A stretch of DNA of 64,000 nucleotides from Ampullaceana balthica (lineage: Eukaryota > Mollusca > Gastropoda > Lymnaeidae). The stretch is from the NCBI GenBank assembly GCA_944989445.1, contig CALYLW010000166.1, positions 67,946 through 131,945 of the forward strand, read 5' to 3'. The translations under genes were made by a program, and so were the position numbers. This document shows positions 1 to 9,954 of this stretch, in pieces. Within the stretch, counting starts at the first letter, position 1. Every line of letters begins with the position of its first letter. The notes under the pieces were generated by a model. It was not told the origin of the DNA and did no database searches. It saw only the letters and a program-made list of their open reading frames with translations.

Positions 1-285
1 GCATCACACCATGGCACACACAAGCATCACACCACGGTACACACAAGCATCACACTTCACTATGGTAATCACTAGCATCACACTATGGTACTCACTAGCA
101 TCACACCATGGCACACACAAGCATCACACCACGGTACACACAAGCATCACACTTCACTATGGTAATCACTAGCATCACACTATGGTACACACTAGCATCA
201 CACCATGGCACACACAAGCATCACACCATGGCACACACAAGCATCACACCATGGCACACACTAGCATCACACTATGGCACGCCCA
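1..285. repeat. Minisatellite, about 23 bp unit
   Basis: Degenerate repeats of GCATCACACCATGGCACACA plus a short tail. A larger block of about 98 bp is itself duplicated (about 24-121 and 122-219). The left end is cut by the window. The reading frame through it is not a gene. Confidence 0.9.
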
Positions 286-619
286 TTGAATGGTTCAACT
301 GGAGGGTTGGTCGCCTTTAATGTGAGATGAGATTTAACCATATGTGCTGTGTGACACCATGTCAAGCTGGACAAGTGCGCTGAAATTATGCATCAAATGT
401 GTCGCCAACTTAACACAATCGCCGTTTTTTTAGATTTGTTTTTTTGTACTGGTGAAATAAATAGACCTTGACCTACATAATCTGACCCCGAAACAGTGTC
501 GTGACCTGCCCATTCTTTAAACTACAAGTTTGTGTGTATTGTTTCTGTCCTTTCTGTAGCTGTAACTGGAGGGGAGAATGTGGAGCTTCGGTCCGGTGTT
601 TTTTAGGCTATAGTCTGGT

Positions 620-1117
620 GCGTAGAGGCCGTTGTGGTAATGTTGATGTCGCGTAGGGGCCGTTGTGGTAATGTTGATGTCGCGTAAAGGCCGTTGTGGT
701 AATGTTGATGTCGCGTAGAGGCCGTTGTGGTATGTTGATGTCGCGTAGAGGCCGTTGTGGTATTGTTGATGTCGCGTAGAGGCCGTTGTGGTAATGTTGA
801 TGTCGCGTAGAGGCCGTTGTGGTAATGTTGATGTCGCGTAGAGGCCGTTGTGGTAATGTTGATGTCGCGTAGAGGCCGTTGTGGTAATGTTGATGTCGCG
901 TAGAGGCCGTTGTGGTAATGTTGATGTCGCGTAAAGGCTGTTGTGGTAATGTCGATGTCGCGTAGGGGCCGTTGTGGTAATGTTGATGTCGCGTAGAGGC
1001 TGTTGTGGTAATGTCGATGTCGCGTAGGGGCCGTTGTGGTAATGTTGATGTCGCGTAGAGGCTGTTGTGGTAATGTTGATGTCGCGTAGAGGCTGTTGTG
1101 GTAATGTTGATGTCGCG
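620..1117. repeat. Minisatellite, 31 bp unit, about 16 copies
   Basis: The unit contains GATGTCGCGTAGAGGCCGTT and GTGGTAATGTT. Two CpG-bearing motifs recur in every unit. Most copies differ by one or two bases. The open frame on the - strand results from 93 bp (3 x 31) periodicity and is not a protein. Confidence 0.95.
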
Positions 1118-1373
1118 GCGTTGAACGCTTCAGACTGTAGTCGCGTGAATCACACAAATGCGCGCGCGTTCAGTGTTCAGTCTGTCACCATTTGAGCTAT
1201 GCTGTCGTCATCAAACGGCTTGTTTTCCCGCTAGTTTCATGCTTGATGTACCTTTTACGGGTGCCTGACCTCTGTGGCGGCGTGTCTCATTGAGATGCAT
1301 GTGTTCTTTTTTCTCAAGTGTGTCGTCTCACAAAAAAAAGGGGAGTACTTATAAATAAATATATATATACCGG

Positions 1374-1620
1374 TCGATATGGTCAGAATGTGGAATGCCG
1401 TCGATTTGGTTAGTATGTTGTATGCCGTCGATATGGTCAGAATGTGGAATGCCGTCGATTTGGTTAGTATGTTGTATGCCGTCGATTTGGTCAGAATGTG
1501 GAATGCCGTCGATTTGGTTAGTATGTTGTATGCCGTCGATTTGGTCAGAATGTGGAATGCCGTCGATTTGGTTAGTATGTTGTATGCCGTCGATTTGGTC
1601 AGAATGTGGAATGCCGTCGT
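1374..1620. repeat. Minisatellite, 54 bp unit made of two 27 bp halves
   Basis: Alternating halves GTCGATTTGGTCAGAATGTG and GTCGATTTGGTTAGTATGTT, each completed by GAATGCC or GTATGCC. About 4.5 copies. Open frames on both strands are by-products. Confidence 0.95.
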
Positions 1621-2688
1621 ATGTTGTATTGCACTCACCCACATCTAACAGCCCCGCCAGTGGACGCAGCTGTCTCGGTTCCATGTGATATGGGGATGTC
1701 GAGAGCTCCGCACATGTGCCCTATTATTATCCAACTGCAGATACCATTACGCTGGACTTTGTTCACCCGTTCTCTAGCCGACTTTCAGGGGCTATCTCAG
1801 AAACATAAGGTCCAGCATTTATAAATGGAGATCGTCATCCAGGCAGTTGGGCTTGGTTTACCGAGATTTAGAACCACAGTCTCACTTCAACACGCTCTTC
1901 AACAAATTGTCTGATTGGTCTGTTGTTGCCTTGGTCTAATGTTATGCATTCCACTAACCCGTTACTTGATCATATTGAATTGTTTTCCTTGTCTATGGAT
2001 TTTTTCTTCTATTGTTTACCTTTTTAATAGCCTAAATCCTCTTTTGTTTACTCTTTCATTTGAATACATGTTATCTGTTGTCCACTTTGTTGCTACAATT
2101 TATGTATTCGCCTCGTATCTTTCACATAGTCTGTTGTTTACCTACCTAGTCTGTGTTTGCCGAGACAGTTCCTTAAAATTCCTTTTTATTATTTTTTTTT
2201 AAATTTATTTTTAAATTGAGAAATGTTCTTTTTATCTTTCTCCCATGATGAGCCGTCAGTACAGCCTTACGGATGATGTGCTTCCTATCTATTCCTAATA
2301 TTTATGAAATGTACTTTACCATTGCTGACCCAGTTGTTGCGAAATGTGATGATTGGCTATTGGAACAATTTGACCTTGGCTTAACTTTCTACATTGGCTG
2401 TGGGGTGGGTGTCATACCGGAGCACTTGTATGGTCGTCTCTCACTAGGGTCAAGTCATGGAAAATTTGGTTAAAAACGCGTCTTTTGTCATTTTCCTACA
2501 TTCACCATCCCCGCTACCTTGCCCGAGCATGCCACATCATTGAGCCCTCCACCCTACACCACTCAACTATACTCCTCCCGACCCACCCGTATGTTAGACT
2601 GATGTAACTGAGATTTCCCAATATACCAGTTTTGTGTGTGTTTTGTTTGTAATTTGTAGAAATTATTCACTGTCCGTTCTCTCCACAG

Positions 2689-2789
2689 AGCCATCTATTT
2701 CGGTGCTTATGCCCACAGTAAGCAAGTGTTAAATAATGTCATCACCCCAGACACACACTTTGTCCATTTGTGCTCGGCTGTTACAGCAG
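2689..2789 (+). CDS. SLC25A36: SLC25A36-like exon a
   Basis: The acceptor is CTCCACAG ending at 2688 and the donor is GTAGGT at 2790. The exon encodes [12 protein letters not shown], then a segment ending CSAVTA; the first base completes the preceding codon, and the last base starts the glycine finished in the next exon. It corresponds to the start of the second carrier repeat. Confidence 0.88.
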
Positions 2790-5700
2790 GTAGGTCAGTC
2801 ATAGAGTTAGGCTTCAACTTAAACTATCTTAAGCGCAGGGGGTTGTGCCTTAAATTGGGAAGTTAGACCAGTCATTGGGTTGTGTTTCAATCTGGACATT
2901 TTATTGTCGCTCTTTAGTGGCATATGGTTGTCAACCCGTGCTGAGCACTTGTCATAGTAAATGTCCTAAACTAAACACTTGGAGAAATGATATGCTTCCC
3001 ATAATGGGCTTCCCAGCAGAAATTAATTTTGAAAAGGGGCCCGCTAGTCCAAGGGGTTTGGAACCGCTGACTTAAATTACAAGGACATAAAATGAACACT
3101 TTTTAAGCAGGGCGATGAAATGTTTGTTTACTTATCTCGTTAGTATGTTGATCAACCTGACACTTTAAAATGTATCGGGCGGTGTTGGTGGGGGGGGGCG
3201 TGATTTAATTAGTCTGGGTCAGAGGTTGTTGCTCCAATGATGCCACCTCAAAGTAGATGATTGACACACACCATTCATTTTGCTAGACAAGTACCACGCG
3301 AGGCTTGTTGATTCCATTAGTTGACCCGTTGGTTTCTTCTTTCACAGGCGTGTCGGCCGCTACCTGCACCAATCCCATCTGGTTCGTCAAAACTCGGCTA
3401 CAGCTAGACAACAAGTGAGTAGACCACTAATGTCTTTATGTGCTTGAGGAGTTGTCCATGTTGTTATGAAAGTATTGAGACGGGTTAAGTCAGCATGAAT
3501 GAGGAGAGGCAATAGAGCAGGGGTTTCCTAACCAGTGGTGCATGCACCCCAATTGGGGGTGCATGAGCAGGTTCCAGAGGGTGCATGAACGATTCAGAGA
3601 ACAAATAAGAAAAAGAGGAAGAAAAAAAAGAAGAAGGAAAAACTAATAATGTAATCTGAAAATATAAACCATAAGCAAGGCATGCCGCGTCAAAGGGCGC
3701 CCATATACAACCTTTTTGATAGGTACTTAGATACTCGTTGGCGCATCTTTCTGCTGACATCTTCTCCATCTTGAATGAGTTGAACACATCTCTCCAAGGA
3801 CCTGCTGTGACTGTAATGGATGGTACTGAGAGATTGCAAGCCTTGCTTAACAAACTGACACTATTCCAACGACGACTAGAAAAGTCCAACTTGGCCAACT
3901 TTCCACTCTTGGGTGAAGTTGTAATATCTGCTGCAGAAAGATGCATTGAGGGATCACTGCCTGGCAACATCAAAGGGGCAATTTCAGAGCACCTTTGAAC
4001 ATTGCAAAAGTCTTTTCATGGGTATTTCTGTCAAGAAATTGCTAGGAAAGACCTATGGATTCGCAATGCTTTTCTCTGTGACTTGGACAACATTGATGAC
4101 AGTGGCCTTGCTAAAGATGACCTGATTGATTTGAGAACCAGAGAAGTACTGAGGAGTGCTTTCAGTTGCAATACCTTGATTGAATTTTGGTGCTCCCAGC
4201 TATATTCCTACCCACATCTAGCCAAGAGGGCAGTACTGACTCTCCTTCCATTTGCCACAACCTATCTCTGTGAAGCAGGACTCTCCACACTTTTGACGAT
4301 TAAAACCAAGGCAAGGAATAAGTTGAATACAGAGGATGACATGAGAGTTGCTTTGTCCAAAACAGTCCCCAGATTTAAATAGCTGATTGATCATAAGTAG
4401 CAACAGATCTCTCACTAAATTACCTGTTGCCTATTGTCAAAACTGTTATGTTCCTCAAAATAAACATACTTTATTATGCATTTTCTGGAAGTTTCATGAA
4501 GGGGTGCATGAACTTTTTTTGGCATCTGAAGGGGTGCATGACCTTTTTTGGCATCTGAAGGGGTGCATGGACCCCAAAAGGTTAGGAACCACTGCAATAG
4601 AGTGTGTTCATTGATCAAATATTTTGTTGCTTGTTTACTTTCGTTCTTCCTCCTTCCACCATTGATGTATTAATTATGTTTGAAAACGTACTGGATGAAC
4701 ACTACTAATCTGATACATGTTAATTAAAAACCAGAAAGTCGTGGGAGGGTATGTTGACTAATAGACTTGTGTGTAGTATGGTGGACTGGAGAGTGAAGTC
4801 TTGTGGGTGGGAGACTAATTTCTCGTGTGTTGTATACAGGCTCACAAAATCAAACATATATTGTCATTATTCACAAAGGACATTTATACATTACTTCATG
4901 TGCGCAGGTCATTAACAAAGTAATAGTTTATTAACACATTTTGTTCTCCCACTTTCTTCTTTCCTCATTGTTGTCTTGTGTTGTGTTTTGGGTACTTGTT
5001 TTTTTTTATCCGACCACCAACCAAATTTCGTTATTATTTTGTTATTTACTGTTGGCAACCCGGCGATACTTAAGCTACTACAAACAACTAGATACAAGAT
5101 GGCTATGGTCACTATGGCTGTGGTCACTATGGCTATGGTCACTATGGCTGTGGTCACTATGGCTGTGGTCACTATGGCTATGGTCACTATGGCTGTGGTC
5201 ACTATGGCTATGGTCACTATGGACTTCTCCCACTTGCAACGATGAAGATTAAATAAATTTATATTCAAATCATCAATCTACCTTAGTTATAATAAATTTT
5301 AATATTATGTATTTCTATATTATGACGATGAGTCCCGTTGTTGCGTTTATTTGCTTCCTTTACAAATTTCCATGATTGCTCGATTTGTTGGGTGCTAGCA
5401 CCGATATTAGGACCAACGAAATGTAGGCTGTGATACATGGTTTCGAGAGTGTAATCCATGCCAAATTTTTAAAGAAATAGTGATATTATATTACAATTGA
5501 TAATACATTAAGCAGCAAATTAAATTTTTTTAAAGCCTACTTTCTTTCATGTATCATTTAGTTAGTTTTAATTCGGGTTGTTCTTATCAAATATCAATAT
5601 AGTGAATATAGTCAATCTTATTACTTATGATTTATTTTATTACCGTAGTAGTATTGCTTATAAATAATATTAAAATTTATTTTAAATATATTAATTATTT

Positions 5701-8700
5701 TGATATTATCCGGTAATTTATTCAATCTTTATCGTCGTAAGTGGGAGAAGTCCATAGGACATAGCCATCCAGTAGTAAGTAGTAGGCAAGTATACATTTT
5801 TTATTAGGTTCATAATAATTTTTTTTGGTGGTCGGATAAAAAAAGTACCGTGTTTTGTACTTAGGTTTTTGCGCACTCCCTCTCTCATTTGGGGAAAGTG
5901 GGAAGGGGGGGGGGTCGGGCGACCCCTGATGATGAACCCCTCCAGTAAAAAGAAGCTGATGGTCTGGGTCACGGTGAACCTGAACTGCGTCGTATGCAGT
6001 GGTCAGTGAGGTCACGTGAGTGTACGCACCCCTGACAGCCATCAAACAATGATCTGGTCTGGCTGTTGTTTTGTGTGTGGGTGTTTGTTGAGATTGTTGC
6101 ACTCTAAGAACTGAAGTTGTTTTTGTTGACACACGTGACACAGGAACTACACACGTACCCGGCAATGCTAACAGGTCAAAGGATTGTGTTGTTTTTCGGA
6201 ACACACCCCAGTCTTATTATTGAACAGATCTAGCGGGATTTGGTTTTAGCTCTTGATCCACCACAAGCGATTGGTCCATGCTCTAAAGGCAAAGGCCACG
6301 GTTCTGTGCTGTTTCGACAGATAATGGCGTCTGTGCAGTGGATCGCGTGGTCTTTAAAAAAAACAACGAAATTGGTTCACAGGGAAAGTAGGTCAACGCC
6401 ACTAGCACATGGGTTTGAAATGTTTACGATGTGTGTTGTTATTAATATTGGGATTCCTTCTAGGGATTCCCGCCCCCGTAAGTTTAACAGTAAACAATGA
6501 GATTGTTTTTTAAAAGATCAGGAATTGTTATAGTTATATCATGCACATTGGTGTCCTTGTATTGTATTAAACCTTTTTTTTTAAAAAATTGCGGTACCTG
6601 ACAGGTTATTTCTGTACAGTTGTGATCTCAATCCGTCACACTAAGAAGGTCATCTTCAGGGTTGAACTCTGGAGGTATCTTGTCGAGTCGTAACAGTGGG
6701 TCAGGCCCTGGTTGCATGCACCTCCAGGGCGAAATGTGGGTCACATGTTCACGGGAATGATATCATCTTGACGTTTTAGACTTTGCTCACGTCAATGAAG
6801 ATATAACTCAGACATGAGCTCACGTCAATAAACATATGACTCAGACATGAGCTCACGTCAATAAACATATGACTCAGACATGAGCTCACGTCAATAAACA
6901 TATGACTCAGACATGAGCTCACGTCAATAAACATATAACTCAGACACCAGCTCACGTCAATGAAGATATAACTCAGACACCAGCTCACGTCAATGAAGAT
7001 ATAACTCAGACACCAGCTCACGTCAATGAAGATATAACTCAGACACCAGCTCACGTCAATGAAGATATAACTCAGACACCAGCTCACGTCAATGAAGATA
7101 TAACTCAGACACCAGCTCACGTCAATGAAGATATAACTCAGACATGAGCTCACGTCAATGAAGATATAACTCAGACACCAGCTCACGTCAATGAAGATAT
7201 AACTCAGACACCAGCTCACGTCAATGAAGATATAACTCAGACATGAGCTCACGTCAATGAAGATATAACTCAGACATGAGCTCACGTCAATGAAGATATA
7301 ACTCAGACACCAGCTCACGTCAATGAAGATATAACTCAGACACCAGCTCACGTCAATGAAGATATAACTCAGACACCAGCTCACGTCAATGAAGATATAA
7401 CTCAGACACGAGCTCACGTCAATGAAGATATAACTCAGACATGAGCTCACGTCAATGAAGATATAACTCAGACACCAGCTCACGTCAATGAAGATATAAC
7501 TCAGACACCAGCTCACGTCAATGAAGATATAACTCAGACATGAGCTCACGTCAATGAACATATAACTCAGACACCAGCTCACGCCAATGAAGATATAACT
7601 CAGACATGAGCTCACGTCAATGAACATATAACTCAGACATGAGCTCACGTCAATGAAGATATAACTCAGACACCAGCTCACGTCAATGAAGATATAACTC
7701 AGACACCAGCTCACGTCAATGAAGATATAACTCAGACATGAGCTCACGTCAATGAACATATAACTCAGACACCAGCTCACGTCAATGAAGATATAACTCA
7801 GACATGAGCTCACGTCAATGAAGATATAACTCAGACACCAGCTCACGTCAATGAAGATATAACTCAGACACCAGCTCACGTCAATGAAGATATAACTCAG
7901 ACTTGCCGGTTTATTACTAATTAATATTACTCCCCCTCCCCTAGGCCGTTATGTAACCATGGAATGTATGTTGGTGGGTTTATCAAGTTTAATGTTGGGG
8001 TTTCTTTAGATGTTCGTAAACCTTGTATTTTCAGATATCAGTATTTACCTTATTTCCTTTTGGTAAGTCACCCTCCCCCCCCCACACACACTTGAGTACT
8101 TGTACACTTACATGTTGGAAAAGCCCCCCTCCCTGCCTGTTACGTGTCCTCAGTCCCATATCCTGTCTCACCCAGTGACTCGATCAGGTGGATGACCTTG
8201 TGCACTCTGTCCTGAACTCACACTCTGGCGTGGCTCCCCATTTACCTGCTCACCGGGTCATTCATTTCACGCGTGGAGCTGCGGTCAGAATGGGCTATCC
8301 AGAGACATGCCCACGTCATCGCCATGGAAACCAAAACAAAAGAGCGTGAATGAGTGTGTTTATCTCCACAGTCCCAGCACTGTTAATATTGTAACCGGTA
8401 GTGGTGTTCTAAGGTGGCTGGCTTACTAGCGAGATAAAACTCAATTAAAAACTGGATGGTATGACATTACCATGATGATGCCACTTGCGGCAAGTTGCAT
8501 CCTCCACAGATGTTGTTTCCACAGACGGTCCATTAACTTGAAGAGAGGTGCTCTTTATATTGAACCAGCTAATCCTCCAGAAGAAAAATCCCAGGCAGTG
8601 AGATATTGTCCTATGTACCATTGCTTGTCTGAGATATAACCTGAGACTGATGCAGCTGATGGTGTTTGTCCAAGGCTCAACTCCGGAACCAGATTAACCA

Positions 8701-9954
8701 TGGCAGGCTGTCGGAGAGTCACACAGATTATCTGAGACAGAAACTTGTGGGGCATATTTAATCACACAGCTGACTCATTGTTTTCTAATGCACTTCTGGC
8801 ACATAATCCATTACACTTACACTGTAACAATTCACATCCTGGGACAAATTAAGAATTTTTTAAATAGCCTGCATCACAGCTCACAAAAAAGCTATAAAGT
8901 TATTCACACACAACCAGGTGATCTAACCCTTGGCCACTTTGTGGTATGAAAAGTTTAGGATTCCGTCCATGTGATTAAAAAAATAATTGTTTGATTCCAA
9001 ATATTTTAATTATTTGTGTCTGTTAAAGGACTGAAGACAAGCTGACGTGTCGTGAGTGCGTTAAACGAATCTACAAACAGAATGGCATCAGGGGCTTCTA
9101 CAAAGGCATCAGTGCCTCTTACTTCGGTGTCAGTGAGACGGTGGTGCATCTGGTGGTGTACGAAGCAATCAAGGCCCACCTCCAGAACAAGAGTAATCAT
9201 GACAGGCTGTCGGAGACCTTGATTGTGGAAGGGGTCCCCGATGAAACCAGCCGTGGCGGTGCCACCCAGGGCAATTGCAAAGACTCTTTCTTGACCTCGG
9301 ATTATATCAAGTACATGCTGGCGGGGGCGTGTTCCAAGACGTGTGCCACCTGTTTGTGTTACCCCCATGGTGAGTTCTGGGTTAGACTGGTTTGTAAATA
9401 AAGAAGAACATTTATATTCTTTCAGTTCTGCCTTTCTCAAATAAGTTTGGACTTGTTTTAGTTGATTGTTAGCAGTACATTTAGCATTGGTTATTTAATT
9501 CATTATGGTTTAACATTTTAAGCCGGTTATCGGTTCCTTCAAGTTTTGGTAACACATTCACCAATTTACCTTTAACTTTCTTTCCTAAGAATGAAAATCT
9601 GCAATTAATTACAATCAATCACATCATGTACAGAGCCTTTTACCACCCCTCCCCCCTCCCAATTTTATTTAATTGATGTATCATTATGTTGATTGGTCAG
9701 TGCTATGTTTTTTAATACAGAATTAATCTCAATCTTTTATTCCAGAGGTTGCAAGAACACGGTTGAGGGAGGAAGGATCTCGTTACAACTCATTTTTCCA
9801 AACACTTTTTCTAGTATTCAAAGAGGAAGGTCGGGCCGGCCTCTATCGCGGCCTAGGCACCCAGCTGATTAGACAAATTCCCAACACTGCCATCGTCATG
9901 GCTACATACGAAGCAGTTGTGCATGCTTTGATGCCCGATGAGTCGACACGGTGA
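2689..9954 (+). CDS. SLC25A36: Mitochondrial pyrimidine-nucleotide carrier, SLC25A36-like (5'-partial, four exons)
   Basis: Joined exons 2689-2789, 3348-3414, 9029-9369 and 9746-9954 read in one frame across GT-AG introns. The family belongs to the SLC25 carriers of the inner mitochondrial membrane and exchanges pyrimidine nucleotides; that role is known for the vertebrate proteins and inferred here. Visible hallmarks are the signature [11 protein letters not shown] (second repeat, with tryptophan in the usual acidic position, typical of this subfamily), [15 protein letters not shown], the third-repeat signature [13 protein letters not shown], and [14 protein letters not shown] near the C-terminus. 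FFQT and MATYE favour SLC25A36 over SLC25A33. The first carrier repeat is missing, so upstream exons lie outside the window or were not recognised in 1-2688. The 5.6 kb intron 3415-9028 is filled with repeats. The stop TGA is at 9952-9954, and the gene converges on Spindly. Confidence 0.92.
3348..3414 (+). CDS. SLC25A36: SLC25A36-like exon b
   Basis: The acceptor is TTTCACAG ending at 3347 and the donor is GTGAGT at 3415. The exon encodes [20 protein letters not shown], which contains the second SLC25 signature. Phase joins it to exon a through a split glycine and to exon c through a split lysine. Confidence 0.9.
3518..4594 (+). mobile_element. hAT element, internally deleted, with transposase C-terminal remnant
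   Basis: The termini are CAGGGGTTTCCTAACC and, inverted, CAGTGGTTCCTAACC. They are flanked by a perfect 8 bp target duplication CAATAGAG at 3510-3517 and 4595-4602, diagnostic of hAT. Two in-frame segments, 3738-3998 and 4002-4382, are separated by one TGA and encode a ZBED/SCAND3-like transposase C-terminal part ([25 protein letters not shown]-like [17 protein letters not shown]; the hAT dimerisation motif [19 protein letters not shown]). The DNA-binding N-terminus is missing. Motifs GGGGTGCATG recur near the right end. The element lies in an SLC25A36 intron and is presumably inactive. Confidence 0.9.
3738..4382 (+). pseudogene. hAT transposase remnant (ZBED-like)
   Basis: This open frame carries one internal stop (TGA 3996-3998) and holds about 210 codons of the conserved C-terminal half of a hAT transposase. 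The start is arbitrary: the coding sequence is truncated upstream by deletion, so there is no native initiation codon. Confidence 0.8.
4943..5890. mobile_element. Long inverted-repeat (foldback-like) element
   Basis: Two arms are inverted copies of each other. The left arm (about 4943-5262) and right arm (about 5718-5890) share, in inverse orientation, TATCCGACCACCAA, ATGGACTTCTCCCACTT and a GATGAAGATT/GATAAAGATTGAATAAATT end. The centre is about 450 bp and AT-rich. The left arm contains a 15 bp minisatellite absent from the right arm. No clear terminal duplication was found and the class is undetermined. Confidence 0.65.
5098..5223. repeat. Minisatellite, 15 bp unit, about 8 copies
   Basis: The units are ATGGCTATGGTCACT and ATGGCTGTGGTCACT, partly alternating. 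The array sits inside the left arm of the inverted-repeat element, where the right arm has only one short ATGGCTATG segment. Confidence 0.95.
6787..7900. repeat. Minisatellite, 33 bp unit, about 34 copies
   Basis: The unit reads CTCACGTCAATGAAGATATA and ACTCAGACACCAG, or ACTCAGACATGAG. TCACGTCA (CRE-like) is present in nearly every copy. A few left-end copies have TGACTCA (AP-1-like) where the rest read TAACTCA. The array lies in an SLC25A36 intron. The long open frame on the - strand (367 codons) exists only because 33 is a multiple of three. Confidence 0.97.
7920..9028 (+). other. Remainder of SLC25A36 intron
   Basis: Mostly unique sequence with no supported exon. A segment near 8697-8715 shares the words CAGGCTGTCGGAGA with exon c at about 9200, but no frame is conserved. 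Confidence 0.5.
9029..9369 (+). CDS. SLC25A36: SLC25A36-like exon c
   Basis: The acceptor AG is at 9027-9028 and the donor GTGAGT at 9370. The exon encodes the rest of repeat two and the start of repeat three, including [19 protein letters not shown], a linker of about 45 residues that is unlike its relatives, and [15 protein letters not shown]. The upstream polypyrimidine tract is weak (TTATTTGTGTCTGTTAAAG), but the frame is unambiguous. Confidence 0.9.
9746..9954 (+). CDS. SLC25A36: SLC25A36-like terminal exon
   Basis: The acceptor is TTATTCCAG ending at 9745. The exon encodes [35 protein letters not shown] and [18 protein letters not shown], then TGA. This is the complete C-terminal carrier repeat, so the protein ends at the normal place for the family. 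Confidence 0.92.

Larger units (their letters stand above)
286..2688. other. Intron or 5' flank of SLC25A36 with repeats only
   Basis: Apart from the 31 bp and 54 bp arrays, no coding segment matching the missing first carrier repeat was recognised here. The sequence is AT-rich from 1900 onward. The upstream exons are therefore probably to the left of the window. Confidence 0.5.

Noticed and set aside
603..1157. 184-codon - strand frame
   Set aside because: A 31 bp array read with 93 bp periodicity; composition is low complexity.
2835..3072. Possible hAT MITE (CAGGGGGTTG ... inverted CAGCGGTTCCAAACC)
   Set aside because: Only the right end resembles a hAT terminus; the left end and the target duplication do not match well enough.
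5318..5440. Possible hammerhead ribozyme (GACGATGAGTCCC ... GGACCAACGAAATG)
   Set aside because: The CUGANGA core is not intact (ACGATGA), and the stems between GTCCC and GGACC do not pair properly over the 110 nt separating them.
6776..7879. 367-codon open frame on the - strand
   Set aside because: It is a 33 bp minisatellite read in frame; the 11-residue period has no similarity to a protein and lies in an intron of another gene.
8555..8755. 66-codon - strand frame near a segment sharing CAGGCTGTCGGAGA with exon c
   Set aside because: The shared word is short, the frame does not correspond to the carrier, and no splice signals support an exon.
9006..9440. 144-codon - strand frame
   Set aside because: It is antisense to the well-supported SLC25A36 exon 9029-9369.
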